A stretch of 36,806 bases of DNA, from positions 1 to 36,806 of IMG/VR virus record IMGVR_UViG_3300032278_000045; one strand, given 5' to 3'. A program made the translations under genes and the position numbers. Positions 1-6,161 of this stretch are shown piece by piece; the first letter of the stretch is position 1; every line of letters starts with the position of its first letter. Below the pieces are notes generated by a model. The model was not told the origin of the DNA, made no database searches, and was given only the letters and a program-made list of their open reading frames with translations. The DNA is from a virus.

Positions 1-251
1 GCAGTTGTATTACGAATAGCATTCCAGTGAAGTCCTTTTAACTTACCAACACCAATACCATAAATAACCGGAGACATACCACTGGATCCCCAGGAATTTA
101 AAATATCAAAATGTCTTTTTTCAGTTATCCCCTGTTTAACCACAACCACCTGTTTATCAGCGAGCAGTCTACCAAGATCCGCTATCTCATCATCAGCATT
201 TATATCAAAGTCAAATGCTTCTACAGCATTTTGTAGTTTTTGTACCTTCAT
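1..251 (-). CDS. Partial TauD/TfdA-like oxygenase (N-terminal part only)
   Basis: An open frame begins at an ATG (bases 249-251) and runs off the left edge of the window with 83 complete codons. Its start overlaps the stop of the sulfotransferase-like gene as ATGA, the usual junction in this genome. The visible protein has an acidic N-terminus, then LGRLLADKQVVVVKQG, then ITEKRHFDILNSWG. This order resembles the beginning of TauD/TfdA-type Fe(II)/2-oxoglutarate dioxygenases, where a 'make the residue count' helix is followed by a hydrophobic strand and a helix ending in a conserved WG or FG. The catalytic HxD...H residues lie outside the window, so the assignment is tentative. If right, it is a second oxygenase in this operon besides the one at 4651-5364. 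Confidence 0.45.
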   Translation of the reverse strand, partial: MKVQKLQNAVEAFDFDINADDEIADLGRLLADKQVVVVKQGITEKRHFDILNSWGSSGMSPVIYGIGVGKLKGLHWNAIRNTT

Positions 252-988
252 CTAGTCCAGGCCTTTCTTATAGGAACATCAAATTTTTTATCTAAATATT
301 TCTCCCAGTCCATTATACCAACCATCTCTAAGATTTCAAAAGGTTTTAAGTCCTCAAAATCTTCCATAAATACAGTCTGCGCTGTCTTTGGCTTTAAAGC
401 TCTATAGACTTCCCAAGATTTTTCCATGTCTTTAGTCCAGCTATCCAAAACCCCGGGCCGCGGTCCAAACTTCTTGAGTCGTTCTATCTTCTTCTCCTCA
501 CCTCTTTTAAAATGGTAATAACCGGTAGTCATGGAAAGATATAAAGATTTTGTTTGTTTGCGTATATCTCTTCTTTCACAACTAATATAATCAACATCCC
601 ATTTTGGTTCTGGGTTCGTTAGTAGTGGATACTTTAACAAAACGAAATGAGTCTTTAACAACTTATCGACCATTGCGCGTCGATCGGCTGCGCTGTCTTT
701 ATCCTTTGTGGTAACCATAAGATTATGCAAGGGCCCGTGCTTATTTATATTACCTTTAATTCTATCCACTCCATCTAAACACAATATATTTTTATCATAA
801 AAATAACTGGTGAGTTCCGGTACTAAAAATTCATTTAACCCAACATAATTACAATCACTTAAGTTATAAGTTCTATCATATAAATGGTCCATCGTATTAT
901 CACCCTCGCGTGCTCGATAATATCTGTCCATTACTAAATAGAGATAGGTTGAACCACACCTCCCGTTGTGTAAAATAATCTTACTCAA
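248..988 (-). CDS. Sulfotransferase-like protein
   Basis: This 246-aa protein starts at a TTG. An in-frame TGA lies just upstream, and the next ATG (residue 20) would remove the key motif, so the TTG is the only sensible start. Residues 9-16 (GRCGSTYL) match the 5'-phosphosulfate-binding loop of PAPS-dependent sulfotransferases. Residues 138-151 (ERRDIRKQTKSLYL) fit the 3'-phosphate-binding segment, with R and S148 in the expected order. Near the C-terminus, FMEDFEDLKP followed by a hydrophobic helix fits the family's 'yEdL' region. The enzyme would move a sulfate group from PAPS to an unknown acceptor, perhaps a surface glycan or small metabolite. It overlaps its upstream neighbour by 8 bases (TTGAGTAA) and is probably translationally coupled. 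Cellular P-loop kinases share part of this pattern, so the acceptor and exact activity are open. Confidence 0.72.
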   Translation of the reverse strand: MSKIILHNGRCGSTYLYLVMDRYYRAREGDNTMDHLYDRTYNLSDCNYVGLNEFLVPELTSYFYDKNILCLDGVDRIKGNINKHGPLHNLMVTTKDKDSAADRRAMVDKLLKTHFVLLKYPLLTNPEPKWDVDYISCERRDIRKQTKSLYLSMTTGYYHFKRGEEKKIERLKKFGPRPGVLDSWTKDMEKSWEVYRALKPKTAQTVFMEDFEDLKPFEILEMVGIMDWEKYLDKKFDVPIRKAWTR

Positions 989-1253
989 ATCTTTCGTTTG
1001 TCATTCTTTTTGCTTTTTCTAAAAACTTCCTAATCAAATGTATTTCTGCTTTTAATTCTCTGTTTTCTTGTTTTAATCTACACATTTCAACAATATAACC
1101 ACCACCACCATAAATCATTTCATTTGTTATTTTCCACACATCTATAGAATCTTCCACCTGTCTTTCCAATTCATTTATATACTTATCATCAGTGTCAACT
1201 ATATCTTGGCTACCTACGTATTTATATTTGTTTGCTGTTAGTTGAAGTGCCAT
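981..1253 (-). CDS. Small coiled-coil protein, unknown function
   Basis: A 90-aa protein of no recognised family. The N-terminal third is mixed and polar. A short glycine run (YGGGGY) splits the middle, and the C-terminal 35 residues (from about CRLKQENRELKAEI) form a charged heptad-like helix, probably a coiled coil. It overlaps the Coq4-like gene by 32 bases at its start and the sulfotransferase-like gene by 8 bases at its end, so it is locked into the operon. No convincing Shine-Dalgarno sequence precedes the ATG, which suggests that translation depends on ribosomes finishing the upstream gene. It could be an oligomerising partner of a neighbouring enzyme, but nothing in the sequence shows this. 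Confidence 0.6.
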   Translation of the reverse strand: MALQLTANKYKYVGSQDIVDTDDKYINELERQVEDSIDVWKITNEMIYGGGGYIVEMCRLKQENRELKAEIHLIRKFLEKAKRMTNERFE

Positions 1254-2034
1254 GTTTTTTCGCGTATTTTTTGTAATGTCGTAAGACTCTTTTCCAGATT
1301 GGTTGTACCTTTTGCCAATAAGGAGCAGGTTCTTCTAGTTGTAGCTCTTTTCTAACCTGTTGTAAATCAACATTTAAATATTTATTCCAATCAACATCCA
1401 TAAACCACGGTGCGCGCTTCCCGCGCCGCCATCCTTCGATTACCATATTACAAAACACGGCTATTGGAGAGTATTTCAACATAATTATAATAGGCGTACC
1501 TTTAGGATATTTTGAAGGCATAAATGTATTACGAATACTCATTAAGAGAGAAGCATAAAGAATAGTTGCATATGATTTTCGCCATTCTCGAGCTAAATTA
1601 AAAGATAAAACAGCTACTTCACCAATAGGGGAGGTATCATAACCATTAAAGAAATGGATTAGATCATGCTGGAGCATCGTGTGTTCAGCATATCTACTAA
1701 ACCTTGTGTCTTTTCTATCTCTTCTTCCAGGCACCAAACTAATTTTAAAAAGATCAACTATATAACCGTCTTGATTTAACCATCGCTTGAATTCATCACC
1801 AAAAGAATCAGGTGGAAAATCTTCTTCTAATATAGTATATCTTGCTGATCTGTTTTCTGAATAAACTACTTTACTAGTATCAGTTTTTCCAAACCTGCGC
1901 ATATGTGAAAGTGTATCTTTCTTATCTAATGTATCTACAAATTTAAATATTAATTCTAGTGGTGGATTATTATCAGTTTGTAGGTGAGTAGCATATTCCC
2001 AAATAAACTTGGCGCGAAGCCAAAAAGTGCTCAT
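1222..2034 (-). CDS. coq4: Coq4-family protein
   Basis: A 270-aa protein with the diagnostic Coq4 zinc-site motif HDxxHx11E. Residues 123-127 are HDLIH and E139 follows after exactly eleven residues. The surrounding sequence (HFFNGYDTSPIGEVAVLSF) also matches the HDLWHvltGY...GE..lLaF core of bacterial Coq4 homologues. Upstream, LPP-type residues 74-85 (PPDSFGDEFKRW) fit the family's 'P-G-T-L/F-G' region. In eukaryotes Coq4 acts in ubiquinone ring modification and organises the biosynthetic complex. Bacterial homologues occur in cyanobacteria and alphaproteobacteria with less certain roles. Both ends overlap neighbours (ATGA at the start), so the gene is a resident member of the operon. The C-terminal 40 residues are Lys/Arg-rich (RHYKKYAKKHG), which could favour membrane association. 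Family membership is well supported; a role in quinone metabolism during infection is inference. Confidence 0.85.
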   Translation of the reverse strand: MSTFWLRAKFIWEYATHLQTDNNPPLELIFKFVDTLDKKDTLSHMRRFGKTDTSKVVYSENRSARYTILEEDFPPDSFGDEFKRWLNQDGYIVDLFKISLVPGRRDRKDTRFSRYAEHTMLQHDLIHFFNGYDTSPIGEVAVLSFNLAREWRKSYATILYASLLMSIRNTFMPSKYPKGTPIIIMLKYSPIAVFCNMVIEGWRRGKRAPWFMDVDWNKYLNVDLQQVRKELQLEEPAPYWQKVQPIWKRVLRHYKKYAKKHGTSTNSKQI

Positions 2035-2720
2035 TTATATATCTTTACTAATCGACACACCTTTTCTGAATTATTTGCTATAGTCACTGAATTAGAAGTT
2101 AGCTTTTTAATTGCATGTTTTGCAACATCATCACTTCCTATTTTGCAGGCCTGACCAAAGATAATATAACAAGTTGTACCTGATTTGTTTGTTACAATTG
2201 ACCCCCCGGAAAGAATGTCTGCTTTTTCAAAAGTCCACCCGCTGTCATGCTGCATAGGGCATAATAAAATAGTATCATCTTCTACAATTTCAACGGTTGC
2301 TTTTTTACAATCTGGTTCATATTTTATTGGTGATATTTTCCAGCCCGTTGCATTTTCAGTAATAATAGCTGTGCCCACTGTATAACCAGACCCAGTTTGA
2401 GGGTTACAATGAGAATGCTCTGGATTATTTGTTGCTTGCCATGTTTCGTAAGTGGCAACATCAGAATCAGAAAAATCATCTCCATCAAACCACTCGTATT
2501 TAACTTTTAATGATCCTTCTAATAAAAAATAATTATTAGGAGTTTTAATTAGACAATTATGGGTTGGATGTTTTTCAATTAAGGAATTACCAGCCGTGTC
2601 TTGTGGGTGTTCAGCTCTTGATTCACGAACAATTTTATCTCCTTCTTTTGTATTTGTTGATATTGATATCTGTAAGTTATCTTCAATATTAATTACATCA
2701 AACCCTATACTAAAAATCAT
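2031..2720 (-). CDS. Hypothetical protein, probably virion or tail-associated
   Basis: A 229-aa protein without a recognised domain. It is rich in Ser, Thr, Asn and Gly, has alternating hydrophobic residues suggesting beta structure, and contains six scattered cysteines (for example around LLCPMQ and TTCYI). There is no signal peptide or membrane segment. It starts in an ATGA overlap with the gene above and ends in an ATGA overlap with the Coq4-like gene. It lies two genes downstream of a tail-fibre-like protein, so a tail-fibre accessory role is possible, but this rests on position and composition only. Confidence 0.65.
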   Translation of the reverse strand: MIFSIGFDVINIEDNLQISISTNTKEGDKIVRESRAEHPQDTAGNSLIEKHPTHNCLIKTPNNYFLLEGSLKVKYEWFDGDDFSDSDVATYETWQATNNPEHSHCNPQTGSGYTVGTAIITENATGWKISPIKYEPDCKKATVEIVEDDTILLCPMQHDSGWTFEKADILSGGSIVTNKSGTTCYIIFGQACKIGSDDVAKHAIKKLTSNSVTIANNSEKVCRLVKIYK

Positions 2721-3091
2721 ATTTCCTCCGCTGTTGTTGGGGATAGCTCATTCGTAGCATTAGGCTTTAACCACTTATCAACTTCTGCCTGCGTTTTTAC
2801 TTTACCAACTTCTTCTACAGTTCCATCATCAAGAACCTTCCATTGCGCTGGATCAAAACCGAGCTCAATTAGCCATTCTTTTTTAAACTTTTGTAAGTTT
2901 TTGGCTTTTATATTTAATAACCACGGATGGTCTTTGTAAGCACAAAAAGATTTAGTAGATAAGCCAGCGTTATTTGGTTCATACTGATAGGTTACCTGAT
3001 GTGGTGTTTTGGCTTCTCCTGTGTCAAAGTCAGTCGTATTAACTATAACATCTGTGTTCTCTGTTTCTGTGTATGTCCATGTAATAATCAT
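2717..3091 (-). CDS. Hypothetical protein, possible tail-fibre accessory
   Basis: The frame is open from 3142, but the start is placed at the ATG at 3091. That ATG overlaps the stop of the tail-fibre-like gene as ATGA, as at most junctions here, and gives a 124-aa protein beginning MIITWTYTE. The N-terminal half looks like beta strands. The C-terminal half contains helix-forming segments (LQKFKKEWLIELGFDPAQW, then QAEVDKWLKPN). The family is unknown. Tail-fibre genes in phages are often followed by a small assembly chaperone, and size and position fit that, but no chaperone motif was recognised. Confidence 0.65.
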   Translation of the reverse strand: MIITWTYTETENTDVIVNTTDFDTGEAKTPHQVTYQYEPNNAGLSTKSFCAYKDHPWLLNIKAKNLQKFKKEWLIELGFDPAQWKVLDDGTVEEVGKVKTQAEVDKWLKPNATNELSPTTAEEI

Positions 3092-3666
3092 GATATTGAT
3101 ATGGTTGTGGTGCCGGAACCGGCCAAGGTTGGTGTGGCCCAATTGATACTCACACCCGATGATCCATACCCACTTGGAGGGGTTGACGCGACACTCGCGG
3201 TACCTATAGTACCACTATAACTTTGAGCACCACTGAGAGTGAGAGTTCTGCTTTTTAGATTACTTGTCGTGCCCCCAGTTACTGTACATGGAGACTGTGT
3301 GGAAGAGCTAGTCGTAATAAGACCACCTAGACCGCCACATGAGTAGATGCTAACTTTTATTCCTGCTCCAGTGGTAAAAGCCATCCCTAAGTCAGCGCCA
3401 TAGGCCCCAGCGCTAAACCCCTGTGCTGCAAGTTTGCCTCCTGAATCACCATTAGTAAAACTACCAGAAGTGCCACTAAAACCATCACTTCCATGAAAAT
3501 TAGCAGCTGTGATTGTTCCTGATGTTGGGATATTGTTGTTAATCCCACTTGATGGTACGTAAGTTGAGTTCCTATAATATTCGTTGATGTAAATAGGGTT
3601 AGATCCACCGAAGGAATTTTGTATATCATTCCAAGAAATTGCTCCGCTTGTGGGTAATCTAGACAT
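3088..3666 (-). CDS. Tail-fibre-like protein with phage SG-x-IS-WxDIQ motif
   Basis: A 192-aa low-complexity protein rich in Gly, Ser and Thr. The N-terminus (RLPTSGAISWNDIQNSFGG, then PIYINEYYR) and the repeat IPTSGTITAANFHG match a pattern common in phage tail and receptor-binding proteins. In those, 'SGxISxxxI..fG' blocks alternate with 'I.l..yYR' and end in 'F.G'. The remainder is a glycine- and serine-rich beta-type region (SGTSGSFTNG, YSGTIGTASV). The gene sits in the accessory operon, far from the main tail genes at 28-36 kb, so it may form a separately expressed host-recognition module. Binding target and location on the virion are inferred. Confidence 0.7.
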   Translation of the reverse strand: MSRLPTSGAISWNDIQNSFGGSNPIYINEYYRNSTYVPSSGINNNIPTSGTITAANFHGSDGFSGTSGSFTNGDSGGKLAAQGFSAGAYGADLGMAFTTGAGIKVSIYSCGGLGGLITTSSSTQSPCTVTGGTTSNLKSRTLTLSGAQSYSGTIGTASVASTPPSGYGSSGVSINWATPTLAGSGTTTISIS

Positions 3667-3667
3667 G

Positions 3668-3919
3668 TTATACTAAACCAGCGTGTTTGAAATAAATTAT
3701 TCCCTTTTCATAATCAAAGTGATGTGGATTGCCGGCCAGTTCTATAGGTGACATACGATCCATTCTTGCCCAATTAGTGTGGCCATATTTTTTTTTACAA
3801 ATTTTATCTATTTGAGAAGAAGTTAATACTTCTTCTGGGTTAGTTGATGTCATATCAACTTCTGTGTATGGAGCTCCAGTATCTTCTGGGATCCATTCTA
3901 TTTCAAATTCTTCTGTCAT
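3668..3919 (-). CDS. Hypothetical acidic protein
   Basis: An 83-aa protein of unknown family. The N-terminus is acidic (EEFEIEWIPEDTG), the middle carries a likely helix with CKKKYGHTNWARM, and the end contains HHFDYEKG. It begins in an ATGA overlap with the gene above and ends one base before the tail-fibre-like gene. It shows no membrane segment or metal-binding cysteine pair. Tight coupling on both sides argues that it is a real gene. Confidence 0.6.
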   Translation of the reverse strand: MTEEFEIEWIPEDTGAPYTEVDMTSTNPEEVLTSSQIDKICKKKYGHTNWARMDRMSPIELAGNPHHFDYEKGIIYFKHAGLV

Positions 3920-4311
3920 TCCTTCATATCGTATGGATCAGTTGATAGCATACGCTGTTTTTTATTTATATCTTTACCAAGAATAATATCTTCCATGTTC
4001 TTGTATAAATAATTGGCCATCTGACCAATAATATTATCTTGGGATAGTGTTTCAGCTAAATCTTTTAAAGACTCACCGTTCTGTAGACACCTAGAAATTA
4101 ATTTTCCAGAAGCTCTCAGTTCTCTGTCTAAATAAGAGTCTGTTGGTTTGAGTTTCATCCAAAAAGCGAGAGGAACTAACCCGGTTTTGTCAGGTACATA
4201 ATTTACAATACCTATCACCTTCCGATTATCTATCGGAAGAGCGAAAGTTGCACTCATCATCCTATTAGGAATCTCTGTTCTCACCTTAGTATTTTCCTTA
4301 ATTAAAGTCAT
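3916..4311 (-). CDS. Hypothetical protein, faint resemblance to TSCPD-type domains
   Basis: A 131-aa protein. Its second half, LRASGKLISRCLQNGESLKDLAETL, has the helix pattern seen in the TSCPD domain found at the C-terminus of some ribonucleotide reductases and as small stand-alone proteins ('LiSlaLq.G..l..i...L'). The preceding strand VPLAFWMKLKP also fits. This is a weak, by-eye likeness and the usual T-S-C-P-D signature is absent. A GAGG lies nine bases before the ATG, and the gene overlaps the membrane-protein gene by 14 bases. If real, the link would point to nucleotide metabolism; otherwise the function is unknown. Confidence 0.6.
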   Translation of the reverse strand: MTLIKENTKVRTEIPNRMMSATFALPIDNRKVIGIVNYVPDKTGLVPLAFWMKLKPTDSYLDRELRASGKLISRCLQNGESLKDLAETLSQDNIIGQMANYLYKNMEDIILGKDINKKQRMLSTDPYDMKE

Positions 4312-4513
4312 CCTTGTGTGCCTCTATGAACTGAAAGAGACCAATATTAGTCTCTTTTATGTGTTCTATCTCCACCCACATCGAATCGATTACAATATAT
4401 ATATTATAGATCGTAAAAATATTTGCAATCATTAATGCTGCTGTACAGATTAAAACTGTCCATACAATTACGCCACTAGCATATGCTCCGAGCGTTATCT
4501 TGAAGTCGTTCAT
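4298..4513 (-). CDS. Small single-pass membrane protein
   Basis: A 71-aa protein with one long hydrophobic stretch (about residues 10-40, including VIVWTVLICTAALMIANIF) and a polar, acidic C-terminal tail (IEAHKDDFN). The start is well supported: GGAGG lies seven bases before the ATG. The gene overlaps its upstream neighbour by 38 bases. Small membrane proteins of this kind in phages include holins, superinfection-exclusion factors and spanin parts. It lies far from the endolysin gene, so a lysis role is not favoured. No family was recognised. Confidence 0.65.
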   Translation of the reverse strand: MNDFKITLGAYASGVIVWTVLICTAALMIANIFTIYNIYIVIDSMWVEIEHIKETNIGLFQFIEAHKDDFN

Positions 4514-4646
4514 GTGCTACCTCCGATCTTAAATCTGTTAAAGCATCTAAGTGTTTTTGCCATATAGGCTTAGCGCCTTCTGGAGCTGTTGCTACCATTC
4601 GACGCAGTTTTTCTATTCTATTTAAAAATAGTAAATAATCACTCAT
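4476..4646 (-). CDS. Small helical protein, unknown function
   Basis: A 56-aa protein beginning MSDYLLFLNRIEKLRRMV, with two predicted helices and no cysteine motif. The frame extends to an ATG at 4661. The start at 4646 is preferred because it follows the stop codon of the 2OG-oxygenase gene by four bases, which suits re-initiation; the upstream ATG would lie inside that gene with AAGG directly adjacent. Neither start has an ideal ribosome binding site. The function is unknown. Confidence 0.5.
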   Translation of the reverse strand: MSDYLLFLNRIEKLRRMVATAPEGAKPIWQKHLDALTDLRSEVAHERLQDNARSIC

Positions 4647-4650
4647 AAAT

Positions 4651-5364
4651 TTATATACCATCCTTTACTGCTGTAAAATCTCTCCAACCACTGGCTGGAA
4701 TAATTTGTAGTTCATCACTAAGCTTCCAGTGTTTGTGGGTTTTATACCCTTCCGGGGGATGATCCCAAATACACCATATTAAAACAAGTCTTTTCATAGG
4801 AAACCCTTCTAGCTTCGGTTTAAAATCTGTTACTCTGTGGTAAAGGTTAGCCGGAAACTTAACCGCCAGATTTTGGAAAGGCTTGATTGTCGTGATACTG
4901 GCCCCTAATGGTGGTTCGTACTTATTGTCTAATATATACTTACCATCCCAAGGATGAGATGTGCATATTTGTAACTCACCACCAATTATGTTTTGTATCA
5001 TAAGATAAAGTAAGTGTGTGGTTCGTCCTACACGACTAGAGGTAGGATCTTCAGCATTATAATCTAATCGATCTTTTATATCTGCCACTGCCTGACCTCG
5101 TTTAAATTTAGATTTAAAAACAACTTCATCCCCATCTACATGCCACTGACTTGGGTCGTTCCAACGAAACCAATACTCTATGTGTTCTTTACCCGGAGTG
5201 ATTGCACGTAGTATTTTTTCAATATGGTTTTCAGCTGGTTCATCTTTCGGCAAAAAACTATATAGAGGAAATCTTTGATATACAACTGATGGGTCATCAG
5301 TTATATACTCACACAAAAACTCAAAATCTTTACTATCTAGTGCGTCTGGTTTATATTGGATCAT
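4651..5364 (-). CDS. 2-oxoglutarate/Fe(II)-dependent oxygenase
   Basis: A 237-aa protein. The ATG at 5364 is chosen over the one at 5370 because AGGAG lies seven bases before it and it makes an ATGA overlap with the zinc-protein gene. The prolyl-4-hydroxylase-type core is visible. H75-V-D77 supplies the HxD iron ligands, and YLMIQNIIGGELQI (120-133) matches the family's 'YLN...GGEL' strand. FPANLYHRV (170-178) supplies the distal H176, and R192 in KRLVLIW is a candidate to bind 2-oxoglutarate. The enzyme would hydroxylate or otherwise oxidise a protein, nucleic acid or metabolite. Such oxygenases are common in marine phages but their substrates are rarely known. It heads the functional part of the accessory operon. 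Confidence 0.8.
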   Translation of the reverse strand: MIQYKPDALDSKDFEFLCEYITDDPSVVYQRFPLYSFLPKDEPAENHIEKILRAITPGKEHIEYWFRWNDPSQWHVDGDEVVFKSKFKRGQAVADIKDRLDYNAEDPTSSRVGRTTHLLYLMIQNIIGGELQICTSHPWDGKYILDNKYEPPLGASITTIKPFQNLAVKFPANLYHRVTDFKPKLEGFPMKRLVLIWCIWDHPPEGYKTHKHWKLSDELQIIPASGWRDFTAVKDGI

Positions 5365-5576
5365 ATACATTCTCCTGATTTTTTACCCCGTGCTTCAATG
5401 CCGCCTTCTACGTTTTCACGGCATTGATACGCTGGAAGTGTTACCCAACCTTGAGACTTACATTGTGGACATTGATATTCCACTAAGTCAGGTGTGCTTA
5501 CAACTTTAATAAAACCATTCCCGTCACAACGCGGGCAAATAGCTTTAACGTCGTGCTTTCCCGTTAGATTTACCAT
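5361..5576 (-). CDS. DnaJ-type CxxCxGxG zinc-binding protein
   Basis: A 71-aa protein with CPRCDGNGFIKV (residues 14-25) and CPQCKSQGW (36-44). These two knuckles form one zinc site of the type seen in the DnaJ central domain. No J domain is present, so it is a free-standing zinc module, perhaps for protein or RNA contacts. GAGGA precedes the ATG by six bases. It overlaps the ribbon-helix-helix-like gene by 32 bases upstream and the oxygenase gene by four bases (ATGA) downstream. Confidence 0.72.
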   Translation of the reverse strand: MVNLTGKHDVKAICPRCDGNGFIKVVSTPDLVEYQCPQCKSQGWVTLPAYQCRENVEGGIEARGKKSGECI

Positions 5577-5724
5577 GTTTTTTCCTCATTTCTTTTTCTA
5601 ATAAAAACTCTATCACTTTTTGTACACTTACTGGTACTTCAAAACGATTATGAGCTAAATCTACTAGTTTCATATGTGTACCGGTTGATACACTTACTGA
5701 TTTGAATCTACTTATATCTGGCAT
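5545..5724 (-). CDS. Small ribbon-helix-helix-like protein
   Basis: A 59-aa gene in an otherwise uncalled gap, preceded by an ideal GGAGG five bases before its ATG. The protein reads MPDISRFKSVSVSTG, then HMKLVDLAHN, then VPVSVQKVIEFLLEKEMRKK. One short strand followed by two helices with a 'svs..i..ll' second helix is the layout of Arc/CopG-type ribbon-helix-helix DNA-binding proteins. It is the first gene of the accessory operon, just downstream of a predicted promoter and of a small palindrome at 5744-5754, so it may regulate this operon itself. The start and coding nature are well supported; the fold is inferred. Confidence 0.7.
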   Translation of the reverse strand: MPDISRFKSVSVSTGTHMKLVDLAHNRFEVPVSVQKVIEFLLEKEMRKKHGKSNGKARR

Positions 5725-5743
5725 TCTTTCCTCCTTTTATTAT

Positions 5744-5754
5744 CATATTATATG
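5744..5754. promoter_or_regulatory. Small palindrome, possible operator
   Basis: CATATTATATG has perfect 5-base arms around a central base and lies between the predicted minus-strand promoter and the ribbon-helix-helix-like gene. On the minus strand it also contains a perfect TATAAT, although no -35 box lies at the right distance for that element. Either reading is possible; AT-rich palindromes also occur by chance. Confidence 0.3.
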
Positions 5755-5756
5755 GG

Positions 5757-5786
5757 ACTATATAGAGCAATTATTGTATTTGACAA
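5757..5786 (-). promoter_or_regulatory. Predicted sigma70-like promoter for the accessory operon
   Basis: On the minus strand TTGTCA (bases 5781-5786) is followed, 18 bases on, by TATAGT (5757-5762) or, 16 bases on, by TATATA (5759-5764). Transcription would begin around 5750 and enter the 5724 gene after a short leader. Its -35 box overlaps that of the plus-strand promoter, so two polymerases could not occupy both at once. Confidence 0.55.
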
Positions 5787-5807
5787 GAGTTTATTTTAAT
5801 TTATTAT
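5780..5807 (+). promoter_or_regulatory. Predicted plus-strand sigma70-like promoter
   Basis: A perfect TTGACA (5780-5785), a 16-base AT-rich spacer and TATTAT (5802-5807). The expected start is near 5814. The only element downstream before the next minus-strand gene end is the hairpin at 5831-5867, so the product would be a short RNA rather than an mRNA. Confidence 0.55.
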
Positions 5808-5813
5808 ACAAAA

Positions 5814-5867
5814 ATCTTCTCACCTTCATGTGTCGGCGGCTTTTTCCTTAGTTGCCGGCATTTTTTT
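5814..5867 (+). ncRNA. Predicted small plus-strand RNA
   Basis: The region between the plus-strand promoter (TTGACA, 16 bases, TATTAT) and the terminator hairpin would give a transcript of about 55 nt: a short unpaired leader, then a stem-loop ending in U7. It holds only a possible 7-codon frame starting at the ATG at 5828 and no recognised RNA family. It runs antisense to everything nearby and ends just short of the 3' end of the nuclease gene (5880). It could be a regulatory RNA made early in infection. Promoter plus terminator spacing is the only evidence. Confidence 0.45.
5831..5867 (+). terminator. Rho-independent terminator, plus strand
   Basis: TGTCGGCGGC pairs with GTTGCCGGCA across a 10-base loop, giving a ten-pair stem that includes three G-T wobbles. 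Seven T follow directly. The T run lies on the plus-strand side only; the minus-strand copy is followed by CATGAAGG, so the signal is directional. No protein gene on the plus strand feeds into it. Confidence 0.65.
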
Positions 5868-5879
5868 GTGGCTTTTTTG

Positions 5880-6161
5880 TCACATATATATAATTTTTAC
5901 GTTCAAATTTTTTGCTGACTTATTTTTGACACGATTTATCAGGGTGCCATCTTTTCTATAACTTTTTGACTTGACATCATATAAATCCACGCTCCCCGTT
6001 TCAGTGTTCACGATAATGAGATCCGCTGGACCCCGTCCACCTAATTCATAATAGACATGAGTATCTGGTTTATTTAGAAATTTCATGATTGCTTTTAATT
6101 CCTTACGAAGACCAAGTTGTGACTTATGTTTGTGATTAATTTCTCGGTGTTTTGATAACAT
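5880..6161 (-). CDS. PD-(D/E)XK-type nuclease
   Basis: A 93-aa protein with a compact restriction-endonuclease-like core: E39 in YYELGG, P45-A-D47 in RGPADLIIVN, and D62-V-K64 in LYDVKSKS. The 'PAD...14...DVK' spacing is the PD-(D/E)XK pattern seen in phage Holliday-junction resolvases and small DNA endonucleases. A basic N-terminus (KHREINHKHK) could contact DNA. It is the last gene of the replication operon, so a role in resolving replication or recombination intermediates or in degrading host DNA is plausible. AGAGGA lies five bases before the ATG, and the gene overlaps the zinc-ribbon gene by 26 bases. Confidence 0.7.
   Translation of the reverse strand: MLSKHREINHKHKSQLGLRKELKAIMKFLNKPDTHVYYELGGRGPADLIIVNTETGSVDLYDVKSKSYRKDGTLINRVKNKSAKNLNVKIIYM

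Noticed and set aside
2999-3220. Cysteine-rich plus-strand frame
   Set aside because: It is opposite two real genes joined by an ATGA overlap and has no promoter or ribosome binding site.
5831-5867. Hairpin as terminator of the replication operon (minus strand)
   Set aside because: The minus-strand copy is not followed by a T run; the seven T lie on the plus-strand side.
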